Positions 10,263 to 23,010 are shown, counted from the first letter of the stretch. The stretch is DNA of 64,000 bases from Limnephilus marmoratus (GCA_917880885.1 OU862922.1:24242627-24306626); one strand, 5' to 3'. Made by a program: numbers and translations. The notes: generated from the sequence alone by a model not told the origin.

Positions 10263-13200
10263 ATACGAGTATTTACCATTACAACATTCTTCAAGATAAT
10301 ATTTTTTTTTTATTTGTGAATACAACATAAAATAATATAACATAAAATATTTCAAAAACCCTCTCCTAATAAAGCAGATGTTTGTGCTTGGGAGAGGACA
10401 ACTAAATCTAGTTAAATTTAGTATATTATTACAAAAACTGTTAGTAATTTTAGAAAGAAAACTATTAGTAATTTTACAAAGAAATATAAGTAGGTAATAA
10501 AAATAATGATAAATAACAAAATTAAAAAAAATACAATTCATTTGAAGTAATAAAAATATAGGTCAGTTGTAAATGATAGGCAATAGCATAATATTAAGCA
10601 ATATCAACAAATTGTTAATTTGGTGCAATGAAAATACACTCATATGTATATGTCAAATCCAGTGATCTTTAATTACAACATTGATAGCAAATAGTTTCAT
10701 AGAAAATACGCTATCATGAGACCCGAGTGGTTAACTACAATCACCGAGTGGTTAAGGACCCGCGACCCGAATTTCTACCGATTTCTTACATATCTCCCAT
10801 AAACACGTTAAGTTTTAAAGCTCTTAAAAAAATAATCGTTATTCTTGAAGATAATATTTAGACATTCCCCTCGCCGAAACGCAAATTATATAAAATTCCA
10901 TCGATAGAAAAAATTCGCAAAGTATGCTCCAAAAATTATTATAAACACGTTTGTTTCAGTTATTTTACAAGTTATATGTATGAAAAAATTCACAGTGTTT
11001 CTTTAAATGCTGTTTAAGACAATGACCGCAAGATTTTTGCTCTATTTTAAACGAGTCGTGTTTTATTAAACATTTTCTCTATTTTTGCATCGATTTTGTC
11101 GCTGTAAATGTTAACACTCTCTAACATTCGTAATTTCGTATTTCTCCAACTTCTTCTTTTCGAGCCCGGTTGCGGAGCCTTAACTACAATCACTAGTTAC
11201 AAGTTGCAGTACCAGTGGTATAGAGAAAAAATACAAATGACAAAATGTCAACGACTGGGCAAGCAGAAAACCTGACAGTTGTCAAAATGATGAAAGCTCA
11301 TAATTATTTCAGTTCACTTTCAAATTATTGTCTATTATTATAATAATCATGTTAATTATTAGCAAAATAAAATAACAAATTAATCGTAATTATTAGAAGG
11401 CCACCGTTATGGCTGGTAATTTTTAAAATTTAAGCGATGATATTCAGGTAAACCAGAGCCGTGAACCCGGTCCGGGGGCGCACTGTGTACGCGCTGCGCT
11501 GTACCGGGCGTGGTGTAGTAAGTCTCGAAGGAAACGGGGAGAAAAAACTGTTCGCTCCGGGCACTGGGCACTGGGCACTGGCCAGTGTGGGGCGCTCTTG
11601 AAATTCCATGCAACGGATAGGCCATACTCCAAACACCATACATGATGAATTCGGTCGTGATCATTAATATAATGGTGATTTTGTTTTTCCTGTAGGTACA
11701 AACATATTTGTATAAGTATTATGTATTTAACAAGCGTTCAACAAAACCAATATTATTTTGTCGTCCTAATCAGGAAGTTAAGGTCCCTGAGGCGTACGTG
11801 TAGTAATAAGTTTGTGGAGAATAAGTTACACACCCAAATTAATGTAAGACACTGCATTATCACAAACACAGTGATATTCAGTCGACTCACGTCAAGAGTC
11901 AGAAGTGTACGTGTTGTGTGATTGTTTCTGCTGCCACATCTTTCCTGGAGAGAAAACACTTTCTGGTTGGTAGGTGGTATTGTTTCGAATACATTTGTAG
12001 CAAAGATATTGAAATATAAGAGATGTACTATCTGCAGTTTTTACTGGATGGGACTGTGTTTCGTGGCGTTGCCGATATTGTTTACCAATACTACCTACTG
12101 CATACCTCAAAAAAAATCAATTAAATGAACCAAGTCTTTTCGTGTTCAAACTATATTGTTAACCAATGCACACCTTCAAAAAATCAACTAAATGAACGAA
12201 TTCTTTCCGTATTCAAAATATTCCCATTAGACGATAGTCCGCTGACGGTCGGGCGGCCATCATAGCATATCTCTTGTATTTCAATGACTTTGCTTTGTAG
12301 ATGGAGCGTGTGGAGCGCATCCTCAAAAATGAAAACTTTCAAATAATATAGGTGGGTAGGTAGGCACTGTTTTACACTTCAACTACATAAACCATAAACA
12401 AAATTATTCGACCTAAGATAAACATTTCCATTTCGCCTTCGGTTCTGTGTTATACCTTTACGATTGGCTGCGTTTCAGAATCACATAAAAAATACTAAGC
12501 GAATACAGTACAGGTAAGGACACAATAGGCCCACGTAGGTAATGTGCGCAACGCATAGATATATCTGGACAACTTACTAAAAACCATACATTTTCTATGA
12601 AAACACACTTCTCACAAGCAACGTAATCCTAATTTTCTCATACAACCCCGATATGCGCTGTCCAGATCGGCGTAGGACGTGTGAAAGAAATACGGCATCG
12701 GTGGAAGGCTATCATCCAAGGAGTTGATTTTTCGGTAAAAGTTATGTTTATTTTGGTGTTTGGTAATTACTGTCGTTTGTTGCTCGTTTTGTTGTTAAAA
12801 TGGGATATAAAAAAACTAATAGATTTTGTCACGACCGATGCCGCGACACGAGAGAGATATGGACTGTAATAATCATAATAAAAACGTAGTATTTATATAG
12901 CGCAGTTTTGTGATATTTCACTTCAAGTGCGCTTAATTATAATAAACTTAAAATTAACCCACAGTGTTCCTTACGAGTCCTTAAAAAATTAATTAAATAA
13001 TGTGAAATAACGAATATACAAAAATATACAAAGCAATTCCTAAAGAACAATATTAACAACAATAGTGAGTGCTGTTTTGGCACAGGACAATATATAATGA
13101 TAAACCATCACGGTGCCATTCAACGAGAATCATTTAAACTAAATTATATAGAACAGGAGGCAGTTAACATTTAGAAATAATACAAATTCAGAGTGCACAT

Positions 13201-15852
13201 AAAACTATAGCAAGGAGGTAATCGAAACCAAACAATTACCAGAAACTTGAGGAACATGGCTTATTATAGTAGATTGAAAAGGAGTTAAAATTCATAAAAG
13301 GTATGATTTTTTAAATAAGTTTGTTTTTAAAGCTCTTTTGAATTCAGCCAAGTTCTGGATATTAGTAAGAGCTGAGGGAAAATCTAAATTATGCAAGTAC
13401 AAGACAATTGATTGCGTTTTGAAAATTCAATCACAGGAATTGGAGATGGAAGGAATAAGTCCCTTACCTTTGATGACTTCCTCCACTGTTTCAGGATCGA
13501 TCCTGGTGCTGGCAGCTTCCCATAATAACGGCACAACGCAAGGTCACAAATACCAACACTTTGGGATTATATTGATTAGTAATTTTGCGATTATTAGCCA
13601 GATTTCAATGGTGAGATGTAACCGATGTAACTTCGATTTTTCAACACAACAAAAGAGCGTCTAATTTTAAATTTTGGTTCCAATTTGGAAATGAGTTCCA
13701 CGTAGGTATGAAAACATCTTCTTATTTTCCATTCGAAGTAACTAAGTAGGACTTAAAGGAGCGGAGGGAAATACAGGAATAAATTAATGAATGAAGGACT
13801 TGGGAATATGGATTTAATTTTTTAAACTGTTTCAGAACCAACAGATTTATTAAAAAATTCCAAAGTGATTTATGACGCAAAATCCATTGAACATTGCGAT
13901 ACCATGATTCAAATTTGCGTTGCGTGCATTGGCCTGAGAACGTAGTAATGCACACGTTGCGTAAGTGGTCCCAGGGTGTCTTCACCTTTCAGCGTCTAGA
14001 AATTTATACAACACGAAAAGATCGAGTAGGTATAGGTAAAACACTTTAAGTTGGAAGCAATAAAAATGCTTATTATTGATGTATTGGTCTATCTGTGTGA
14101 ATGTCTAGCGACGCCCACAAATCCGATAAGGCTCTCTGTCTTGCTTACGCCCACTTATTGTAACTAGTTAGAAGAGAGGCAAGTTTAACGACACCCTTTT
14201 GAGGCTGTACTTACAGGATGTTCTATTCTATTCATTCGGTTCGTAATTTGATTTAAACATACGTGCACCTACATTTCGCAAGTGACAAATAATGACAAAT
14301 TTATAAATTTGAAATAATAAATAGTGTTTGTAAAGTGCGCAAGTTTAATATTTATTACGATATCATGGAGTCCTGTTACGAAACGGAACGTAGCTAATCA
14401 CTGAATGGACCAAATCGTGAAATTTTATTCCGTATGTTTAATTATTTTACTTATTCATAATGAAAAAAAAACGGTGGTCAACTTTTAAGCATAAATGACT
14501 TGTATGATTTGACGTCTAAGGCAACTGGAGTATCACAGACTAGTACCTATTTGTGTTAGTAATCTGTTATATTTTAGATAATATACGTATAGATAGTTGC
14601 TGATGATGACTGGTACATAATTAAATAATTAGTGTTGCTGATGATTGCGAACACATAATTCTAAAAAATAAATAACCCATAAGCAGCCAAATTTGTAAGC
14701 CCAGGTTTTGGAAATCACACTTTATTTCAACATTAGGTTCTTAGTTTAGGTAAACCAAGTAATTCATGCGTATTGAGTTTTAAACGAAACTTTACAAATG
14801 TCAAATCCGTAAAAAAATGGCGGCAATGGAGATGTTTTACATGGGAAATTTTTAACTTTAAATGAAAACCGAATTTAAATGCAAGTTTAACAGTAGTTTC
14901 AAAATCTATACCTGTTAAACGTGTAGCGGCATGTGGCGGCTTGTAGATTATTTACTTTATAAGATATTATATAAGTATGAATATAATAATAAATTAATCT
15001 TTTTAAATAACATAATATTTTTTTAACCTTGTTGTTATTTATGAATACCCCTTTGAATTCAATCCTGAAGATTATCGCATTTAGTTAATAAACTTATTTT
15101 TCTTCCTAAACCTTCAGTATTTCTATAAAAATGTTGTAAAACAACATTAGTTTTATGTTACCGATTTAAACACGCTTTGGATTCGAATTCTCAATTGTGA
15201 AATAATTATTAATTGCTTTTTGTTAAAAGCCCAAAACGAAACACGCTGTATGAAAGTTTTGCATCTGTGTGAGTACTGTGATAAAGTCAACTTAACTTGA
15301 GAGACCTATACGCTTCACAAGTTCTCCACGGCACATGGGCAACGGAGACAGGAATTTTCCCACTACAGCCCTGTGTTCGAGGCACGAGGTGCTCTAAAAC
15401 CGTTGTAATTGATCTCAACCCATTTAATGTAACTTTTATTAATCGTCTTAATTTTCAAGGCCTACGTATTTCCGAGTCAGATTTGGATATTCGTGAATAA
15501 CTTCCGCATGATTGAATAGATTGTAAAGGTAGATACTTTATCGTTGAAGATGGATGTTTAATAATAAATTCATTTAAATCGTGTAAAAAACGTGAAACGA
15601 ATTTTGTACAATAAATATACCTACTAATAAATAATATGTAAGTAAATATTTTACAAGCATTTACTCATAAAGAATATCGCGTAAGAGTTCCGATTGCTCT
15701 CTTCCTTTTAAATTAATTTCCAGGTTCCACATCTGTGAAACAGGGTAGCCCATACTTAGGAAGATTAGCCAAGTAATTTGGTAAGTAAGTCTAAGTGGCG
15801 CAACAATATAGGGGATAGTGGGGCACAGAGGGCACCTTAACGTTGTGGCGAC
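10263..15852. other. Long AT-rich stretch, no supported gene
   Basis: About 5.6 kb without a feature I can support. Open frames at 11721-11921, 11922-12128, 12681-12869 and 13338-13664 have no recognisable domain. A GC-rich island at 11450-11600 holds three GGGCACT units and could be a promoter or repeat. At 10290-10400 CCTCTCC and GGGAGAGG pair around a loop in a way that recalls a LINE 3' hairpin on the minus strand. At 10728-10765 CCGAGTGGTTAA occurs twice, resembling a tRNA A box without the rest. Confidence 0.35.
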
Positions 15853-15860
15853 GATAAAAT

Positions 15861-16232
15861 CAAGGGCGGATTTAGGGGGGGGGGGGGGGCACGGGGGCAC
15901 ATACTTAGAAGCTAAAACTGTATTTATTAACCTTTTAATTTTTCGATTGTTTTGACACTTTCATAAACCTTCCTATACATACTTGAACTTGTAGAAATAA
16001 ACTTGAAGTGTGATACTTCAAGTTTTTTTCTAACAGTAATTATTGATTTTTTTGCCCGTCCGCCCCTTGTGCCCCCCCCGGAAAAAAATCCTGACAGTAA
16101 TTGTTGATTTTTTTGCCTGTCCGCCCTTGGTGCCCCCCAGAAAAAAATCCTAACAGTAATTGTTGATTTTTTTGCCGGTCCGCCCCTTGTGCCCCCCCCC
16201 CCCCCAGAAAAAAAATCCTGGATTCGCCCTTG
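15861..16232. mobile_element. hAT-type MITE with internal tandem repeats
   Basis: Flanked by an exact 8-bp duplication GATAAAAT (15853-15860 and 16233-16240). Terminal inverted repeats are CAAGGGCGGATTTAGG and CCAAGGGCGAATCCAGG. The right part holds three copies of a roughly 62-bp unit (CAGTAATTGTTGATTTTTTT, then a C-rich run and AAAAAATCCT) at 16034-16220. The minus-strand open frames across this region (Gly-rich) only reflect these repeats. An 8-bp target duplication is the mark of hAT transposases; none is encoded here. Confidence 0.85.
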
Positions 16233-16440
16233 GATAAAATCATTATTATTTACATAAAATTTCGACAATTTATATCTTAACTTTGTATGTAAGAGAGATT
16301 ACTACATTTTAAAGACTTAAAAAAAAACATTATTATTCATCTTTGTTATTTGTAGATTTACAATTTGTGTTGTGCTAGGCCTGTATCACTAGAAAATCCT
16401 GTGTAAGGCGCTTAATATGAGCAGTTCATAGTAAAAATTA

Positions 16441-16553
16441 GTGACCGACCGAAGGTTCGGTTTCGGTTTCGGTTTTGGAAAGTTTCGGCAAAAAAATCTA
16501 GCTTCGGCATCAGTTTCGGTTTCGGCAGATAATCTGCCGAACCTTCGGCCGAA
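16441..16553. repeat. TTCGG-rich inverted repeat
   Basis: Begins CCGACCGAAGGTTCGG with TTTCGG units and ends CCGAACCTTCGGCCG, so the ends form an inverted repeat around degenerate GGTTTC/TTCGGC units. It may be a small hAT-like element, but no clean target duplication is seen. Confidence 0.45.
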
Positions 16554-17706
16554 AAAAAAAATTTACATACTTACTTCAATTATTGTTTTTTTTTCATCTA
16601 ACACGTGTGATAAGAATGTTATGATTGTAAACGCAATTAAAATTAAAATACTCAATTGACGAGGGTCCATCCTTTACAATGTAAGTGTTTATTATTGACA
16701 AATTTTTGTTCCAAGAAGTAGGTAACGTGTTTTGTTCATGTTTACAATATTTATTGGTTTTAAAGCAGTAATTAAAAAAAAAAAACAAACGAAAAAGTCG
16801 AACGATCTTCAAAATAAATATAGCATTAAAAAAATTGAAACATCTTATATATAATATTACAGATAGATCATACACTGGATCATTCGTTCTCTACCATATT
16901 TATAACCGGTCCTCTGTGCCCCGTGCCTTCTTTACAAATTATTGACACGTGAACTTTTTTTTAACATTCCTAGAATGAAGTTCATCATTACCGCCATTAC
17001 CAGACCTGCAATAGAGAAAATGTTTTCCTTTTCGGTAGTAGACTTGTATAGATTTTGAATAAATAATGTAAATATTTATAAATAATACTTAGCAATACGC
17101 AAGATAATTAGGTAGATCACATACCGAACTCAACTTGATTAAAAAAAATTACGTCAACGAGGCGTAAAATGATACACGGAAACGATACGAATTTACCATC
17201 GAAAACCACATACCTACATAATTTGTCAACACCCATAAACTATACAGTAACTGTCAAATATTGACGACCAAAAATCTAGGAACTGTCAACATCGTATAAC
17301 ATGTGAGCCAAGAAATATGACTGCCATTAAATTAATGAATTTGGCATAAACTTGACGAGTAAATAGCCACCTGTTACAGCATTTCATTAGGATAATATTA
17401 ATTAATTATATATTCCCACTCAATGAGTTGTTCTGCCTCTTTGCCGTATTTACGTATCACAAAAATTTGTAAATCCTAAACAAGAAATGCATCATCAGTA
17501 AAAAGACTTTAAACATCGTGTTGTTAAATTAATCAACACATATATTAAGTTGAGCTTTTTTATGATGTGTCCCGATTTAACCTTGTTGGTTTCAAATTGC
17601 ACAAAGATTGAGATTTACCTTTGAAGAAAGCTGATCATTGAACTGCTTCACTTGACCAACAAAACAGATGAGACGAATACTACAATACAGCTCCATCTCT
17701 TTCATG
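16554..17706. other. AT-rich stretch, nothing assigned
   Basis: No gene, RNA or repeat boundary that I can support between the TTCGG repeat and the hAT element at 17.7 kb. Confidence 0.35.
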
Positions 17707-17714
17707 CCTTAGAC

Positions 17715-18672
17715 CAGAGGTCGGCAAAGTGCTGTTCCGGAGCCACATGCGGCTCTTTGGCCCGTTAAGTGCGGCTCTGGCACAAATGTCCACGGACAGA
17801 CTCGCAAGACGCTTTTGCCAAAGATTTTGGAAGGGAAACATTGGTTCCTTTACTGAGTCTGCTGAAGCATCACCCCAAAAATAATTCCTCCATTGAGACT
17901 ATTTCAAAACAACCATTTTCAACATAAGGGATGCATTTCTTACCAGGTTTCAGGAATTTAAAAACAGCAGAGCAACCTTAGCATTCGTCAAACACGCTCT
18001 TAATGCTTCTATAACAGATTTGAAATTTTCTCCTTTACGCATGGACATGCGTAACGTTGAAATACATTAAAAAAACAAGGAAATGTGGAGCTCTAAATAT
18101 GAACGTCTTTGTGTTGATTTGAACATATCTGAGAAGAACAAATGTGAGCTTAGTTCACAACCAAAATGGTCTTCTTTGAAAGATCTGGAGAAGGAAGTCA
18201 AGATCATCTACAATGCCTGGAATAGCCTCACTCTTACGATCTGCTGAAAAAACTCGCGTTTGCTGTTCTTTCCCTTTTCGCTTCATATTCATGCGAACAA
18301 TCTTTTTCAAGCATGAACTTTATCAAGAGTAAACTGAGAAGTCATCTTATTGATGAGAACCTGAAATCGTGCCTTAAATTAAGAATAACAACATAAAAAT
18401 CTGACTTACTCAAACTTTCCAAGGAGGATTCAATGACAATTGTCAGTTATTGTCATGATTTAAATTTATGGATTCGTTATTTACATTTTTTTTTTTATCA
18501 ATTAATAAAATCTTTAAGTATGAATTCAAGTTTTATTCAGCGTATCCGTAATTAAATGAAGGGCAATAATAAGTGTTTGCTAAATAAATAAACAGATTTG
18601 GCTCCCAGATTCTTTTTGAATTGTTGTAATTTTCATATTTGGCTCTTTGCCTAAAAAGTTTGCCGACCCCTG
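17715..18672 (+). mobile_element. hAT element, internally deleted
   Basis: An exact 8-bp duplication CCTTAGAC flanks the element (17707-17714 and 18673-18680). The ends are CAGAGGTCGGCAAAG and the reverse complement of CAGGGGTCGGCAAAC; just inside, GCCACATGCGGCTCTTTGG is typical of one animal hAT group. The 958-bp element keeps only the C-terminal part of a transposase, broken by stops and frame changes, so it cannot move itself. Confidence 0.9.
17825..18396 (+). pseudogene. hAT transposase C-terminal remnant with dimerisation domain
   Basis: The clearest part is an uninterrupted frame at 18241-18396: LLKKLAFAVLSLF, ASYSCEQSFSSMN, FIKSKLRSHLIDENL, SCLKLR, then TAA. The C-E--FS-MN---SK-R-----ENL pattern is the hAT C-terminal dimerisation domain. 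Upstream, in other frames, FLTRFQEFKNS, ITDLKFSPLRMDMRN and EMWSSKYERLCVDLN with DLEKEVKIIYN are degraded transposase. The DNA-binding zinc finger and most of the catalytic domain are absent. The group resembles transposases related to the GTF2IRD2/ZBED5 lineage, by recall only. Confidence 0.75.
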
Positions 18673-18680
18673 CCTTAGAC

Positions 18681-19279
18681 GATACATGTAGGAACCGAAC
18701 AGACTATAATACTTTCTTGTTTGTTCGTCTTGAATGGGTAGTGGGTATCCTTATTGAAGCTCAGCGAACGGAAAATAATACCAAAGACATTAATTTTAAC
18801 CCGTAAACTCTAACAAACTGTAACATTTTCGTCATGCTAAGGATGGGAGGTCAATTTATGACCTCTGAATAACAAGATCGTGATTTAGATAGCGGATGAT
18901 TAATGATGGGTTTGTTTTGACCTGATTTATTGATGATGCCAAATTAATAATGACAGATTGATTTCTTATGTTTGATAACTGCGTTTAATGATAAATTGGC
19001 GATGTTTTTTAAGAGTGTGTGCATGTAATTATATTATTAAAAGTTCGTACATTCAAAAATATATAATGGAAGTTAAAATAAAATATTCCGGTGGGGTGGG
19101 TATATTTGAAAAAAAAAACGCATCTTTTCGGAAGCTGATTTATTTCAACACATTAAATAATTTTAATCGCAAATTAAAAAATGAGTAATATAACAAATAA
19201 ACCTACTTAAATAAAAAAAAATATATATATATATATTAAAAGTTTCATTCAACTTAAATTACTAAATTAAACATTCCTT
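18681..19279. other. AT-rich stretch, nothing assigned
   Basis: No supported feature. The open frame at 18988-19188 is low-complexity and has no motif. Confidence 0.35.
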
Positions 19280-19850
19280 AAACCAGAACCATTTATTAAT
19301 AATTTATTGGATAACCAACACACCTGCCCATAGGACTCCCAAAGTGTTTCTTTACGTGTGATGATTTTTTTTTGGGTGAGGTTTGTCTAGGTCTTGGCGG
19401 CGGATGCTTTTGTCCAATAGCTTTGTGGCCGGTTGGATCGGGAGCAGTGGCGGCTCGTGACTTTTGGATGTGCTAGAGTGCTAATATTAAAAAAATGGCA
19501 TCATTGATGTTGTCGTATGCTAAATTTTTTTTTTTTTCAAAAATCGCCAAACTGAAACTTTCTGAAATCTTACATACAAAAAACTGATTTTCAAAAAAAA
19601 AATTTTTTTTTCGGCTACAACAACATCGATAATGCCATTTTTTATATCAGCGCTCTATCACACCCAAAAGTCACGAGCCGCCGCTGATCGGGAGACCTTT
19701 CACCTTGTCCAGTCGGACTCCGTTGACCCATCGCCTTGCACCGCAGTGGGGGGATAGATTCTTTTCTTCTCCTTCCTTTCCCTAAAAAGACCCTCCACAC
19801 AGCATCCGGGCCTTTCTCAAGGCCTCCTACGTGGAGATAATGTTAAAAAA
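19280..19850 (+). repeat. F1 SINE-like repeat, copy d (split by a hAT MITE)
   Basis: Diverged 5' end, then TTATTGGATAACCAACA, GAGGTTTGTCTAGGTCTTGG, the pyrimidine-rich middle and a 3' end (CCTCCACACAGCAT, GGCCTCCTACGTGGAG, poly-A). A 242-bp hAT MITE splits it at 19445. Confidence 0.8.
19445..19686. mobile_element. hAT-type MITE in F1 copy d
   Basis: Exact 8-bp duplication ATCGGGAG (19437-19444 and 19687-19694). Long inverted ends: CAGTGGCGGCTCGTGACTTT against CAGCGGCGGCTCGTGACTTT, continuing through GGTGTG-TAGAG-GCT for about 55 bases per arm. The whole element is nearly a hairpin. Confidence 0.9.
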
Positions 19851-20532
19851 TATATATGCAGATGCTGTCACCCTGTGATCAGACCGACGCGACGGATTAT
19901 CACAAAACCACCTCTAGCTCGTATTTTTTTTTCCTTTATTTTTTCCCATTATATCTTGATACATTTCAAAAGTAATTTTTACACATTTTCTAAATATATA
20001 TATCATAACACAAGATAAAAATAATGTAAAAAAGTAAAAAATATATATAAGACAAAAGTAGATAATGGGAACCCACTAAGGCATTGCCTGTGCGTGGATA
20101 ATATTAACTAAAGTGCTAAATTACATCAATAAGTTGGCGGTACAAGTAAAAAACGTAAATTTCAAAGTGAAAGTTTATTTTATTATGTCAGCCTTTTAAC
20201 TTCTATGAGAACTTTCTAATTTTTTATTCTTGATTTAATAAAACTTTAAATAAAAGTTGTTGGAAGATGCCGTAAAGAGGCTTATTCGATTCAGTGTCCC
20301 GGCTTTGAACTTCGGATGGTTTTGGTTTTGCATACCTTTGTGCCATTGCGACCGCCTCGTTCTCTCGCTGAACATCGAACAAGGAGTTTCTTACTTAATA
20401 GAGGTGTGATATACGATTTCCTTACTAGAAAATTTTTCACATAATTAGTGGATAATGGGAACGTGACGGAATAATATTTTAGTTATTTAAAAAAATGGGA
20501 TGCAGAATAAAATAAAAGTGTGCGTGGAACCT
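19851..20532. other. AT-rich stretch, nothing assigned
   Basis: No supported gene. Region 20130-20460 is slightly less AT-rich (CGGATGGTTTTGG, CCGCCTCGTTCTCTCGC) and could be unique host DNA. Confidence 0.3.
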
Positions 20533-20948
20533 TCGACGGCCGGCGTAGTCCAGTGGTAAGGCTCTTGACTCCGACTCCGAAGGTCGCGGGATCGAATCCC
20601 GGCGTGGCAAATAAATTTTATTTGATTAATTTGTGTTATTTCACAATTTATTAATTTAAAATAATATATAGTATATTTGCGACACGTTCCAGAGTGGAAG
20701 ATACTCTCAGTATCGCCCTGGTGTAAGACCACCATTCAGAATTGAAACGTTGCTTGAAATGGCTTCTGCCGTGTTTGGTGACCAGATCTGAATAGCCAGG
20801 AACTTCACCACCTTCCTCTTTCCTGTTTCCTTCCCCTCCCCACTACTTTCAGCTTCACAACATACCCCAATTGGGGATGCCATAGTCTCATTGGCTCCAG
20901 ACGGGAGCAGTTGGGACTCTTGTGCGGTATTCATGTAAAAAAAAATTA
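20533..20948 (+). repeat. tRNA-derived SINE (SINE A), copy 2, best copy
   Basis: The head (20538-20609) is tRNA-like: an A-box-like TAGTCCAGTGGTAAGG and a B box GGATCGAATCCC with a perfect CGGGA/TCCCG T-stem. A linker (AAATTTTATTTG) leads to a body containing CCAGAGTGGAAG, TATCGCCCTGG, GACCACCATTCAGAA, TGACCAGATCTGAATAG and TTGGGACTCTTGTGC, ending TTCATGTAAAAAAAAA. The acceptor arms no longer pair, so this is a SINE promoter, not a tRNA gene. Its last bases (CATGTAAAA) resemble the end of F1, which may mean both use the same LINE machinery. Confidence 0.75.
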
Positions 20949-21009
20949 CAGTGTAGATCTGTAGATATCTATACCCGGTTTTTATGTACATAAATACTGT
21001 CATGGATTG

Positions 21010-21185
21010 TAGATTGCAAGGAATGCATTATGATTGATGTAAGCGTAATGAATGAGTAAAGATAAGAACGGAATGCTTAGATGTTTTGAGCATGTAGGTA
21101 TAGCGAATGGACGAAAATACTGAAGAGTGTGTATGAGACGATGTATGAATGTGAATGAGGTCAAGAGTGTGTGCACTCTGTATCC
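21010..21185 (+). pseudogene. LINE reverse transcriptase C-terminal fragment
   Basis: Reads MLRCFEHVGIANG then, past a stop, RVCMRRCMNVNEVKSVHS. It parallels the relic at 59.6 kb (RVCMRRCMNVSEAKSVCQER) and the usual LINE C-terminal pattern of a GHVER-like motif followed by ACMKR-M-V-EA--VC. The fragment lacks the polymerase core. Confidence 0.55.
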
Positions 21186-21401
21186 CAAAGTTCATAGTTC
21201 TTTAATATAATAAAATTAATATTAACTTAAAAACTTTTTTTAATGTTTTTTCATCTATAACTTACATACCAACCATTTTTTTGCTGGCGAAACCGTAATC
21301 CGCATCCAAAACACCTAAATGAGGAAAAAATCAGAACTACATCAGAATTTGTTTTTAAACACCCCATTTGAACTCTAATGCCTGGACTAAGCTATCATCT
21401 T

Positions 21402-23010
21402 AATAATAATAATAATATATCTTTATTCAATGAAATTAGCAACATTACAACTAAAAAAGTACATGTTCAATGTAGATTACAAATAGATTAGGTACATCTT
21501 TACAAAAAAATTAACAAGTAGAAAGTAATGTAAGATCGGTTACACAGAAGTAGCATTATTATACAATATTTTTAGTTGTGCATAGTCTGCCTCACTAGGT
21601 GAACCTGTATTGAGGCAGAATTTTTTGTAAATTGTTTCTCACAATTTTATCTATGGTTTTTTATAAATGTATAAATGTAGGTTTCCATACAGCAAAAACT
21701 TTATTTTAGATTACATTATTGTTTGTATATACACAAAACAAAAACTGCAAGGTTATTACCACAATAGCAACTGTCAATGACAGGGCGTTTGGGTGAGAGC
21801 ATCAGTATAGGCTCGATCATTAGAATATATCAAAATTTTAACATATTTTTAAATTCTTTCTGTGTTTGACTCAGTTTGATGTTTTCTGGGAGAATGTTGA
21901 ATATTTTCGTGGCAAAGTATCTAAAGCTACGTTGACCAAAGGTGGAAGAGAGCGCTGGAACTTGCAATAAGTCTTTGTTGGAATTACGTGTAAATCTTAA
22001 GAGCGTTTAACCAGCCAGCGGACGAAAATCCACATTTCGTCGAAAGTTGTTCTTCCGATCATGCAGGGCGATTACAATGAGAAAGATTAATTATTCTCCG
22101 TACCAGCTTTTTTAAATTATAACTCAATATCGAATTTATTTCAATCCAAATTAGCTTTAATTTATACCTTCATCCAAAAATGCTGAAAGGCGTGATGATA
22201 AAACTATTAAAATAGTGTACTTTTTGTAGTTATTTTTTGATTATAAGTATTTATCATTTTTCAATAATGTCTAAATTTAATAAGAATGTTAAAAAAATCT
22301 GAAATATATTAGTTTGTAAGTGCGCAAATAAATACACAAATGGACCAATTTTCGTCAAGAAACACATGTACGTACATATTGTTTAATGATTTTATTGAAA
22401 CTAAAATTAAAATTCTAATACATAACTCTGCTAGATAATATATTGATTTATTTTACTGCATGATTACATTATTTGAAATGGGTGTGGTATAATACAAAAA
22501 CTTTTTTGAAAATTTAACAAATCTGCCAACGACCTATGGAATAACCTTATTATACTAAAAATTTAAAAAAATTCTAAAAATTTATTACATAACTTCACTA
22601 GATAAAAGAACAATCTTTCGAAATCCATTTATAATTTTTTGTGGAAAAGAGTCAATACGTCTAAAAACTTTTTTGAAAATGACGTATTTCCGGCTTTCTC
22701 TGGTAATGCCCTCTTAAGTTTACTTTTTTTTGTAAAGCACATGTTTGTTTTTTAAGAGATGTATGAGGATAGTTTTTACGTAGATCTTTCGAACATCAGA
22801 TACTCTCATTATTTTGAATATTTGGTCACTGTTTGCAGTTAGAGGAAGTTTGAGAATAATTTTCATAATTGTTTTCTGCGCCTTTTCGACAGGATCTAGA
22901 GCTGATGAAGTGCCCCCTCCTCATGCAATGATACCGTACTCAATGATAGATTGAGTGATTGCATCTGAATCTAAGGTTTTTATTGAAGATACTGTTAAAT
23001 CTTTCTTTTC
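21402..23010 (-). mobile_element. 5'-truncated LINE, same family as the 34.7-39.3 kb element
   Basis: On the minus strand the 5' part (23010-22718) encodes AITQSIIEYGIIA, GGGTSSALDPVEKAQKT and LKLPLTANSDQIFKIM, close to QSIIEYGIIAWGGGTASALD in the 34.7 kb element. It then runs through a 3' untranslated region with the CTGCCTCA/TGAGGCAG hairpin (21618-21587) to an ATATATTATTATTATTA tail near 21402. A W codon has become TGA. A TTAA-type MITE (22001-22713) splits the copy. It is a dead, older relative of the open element. Confidence 0.85.
21997..22717. mobile_element. TTAA-type MITE, copy B
   Basis: TTAA lies at both edges (21997-22000 and 22714-22717) around a 713-bp element. The ends are GAGCGTTTAACCAGCC and the reverse complement of GAGGGCATTACCAGAG, an imperfect inverted pair. 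The LINE sequence continues on both sides, which fixes the boundaries. It aligns with copy A at 3.5-4.36 kb. TTAA targets point to piggyBac-type mobilisation. Confidence 0.8.

Noticed and set aside
10728..10765. Two tRNA A-box-like CCGAGTGGTTAA motifs
   Set aside because: No B box, T-arm or acceptor pairing follows, so no tRNA gene is supported.
15927..16268. Minus-strand Gly-rich open frames
   Set aside because: They are translations of the C-run repeats inside a hAT MITE with proven target duplication.
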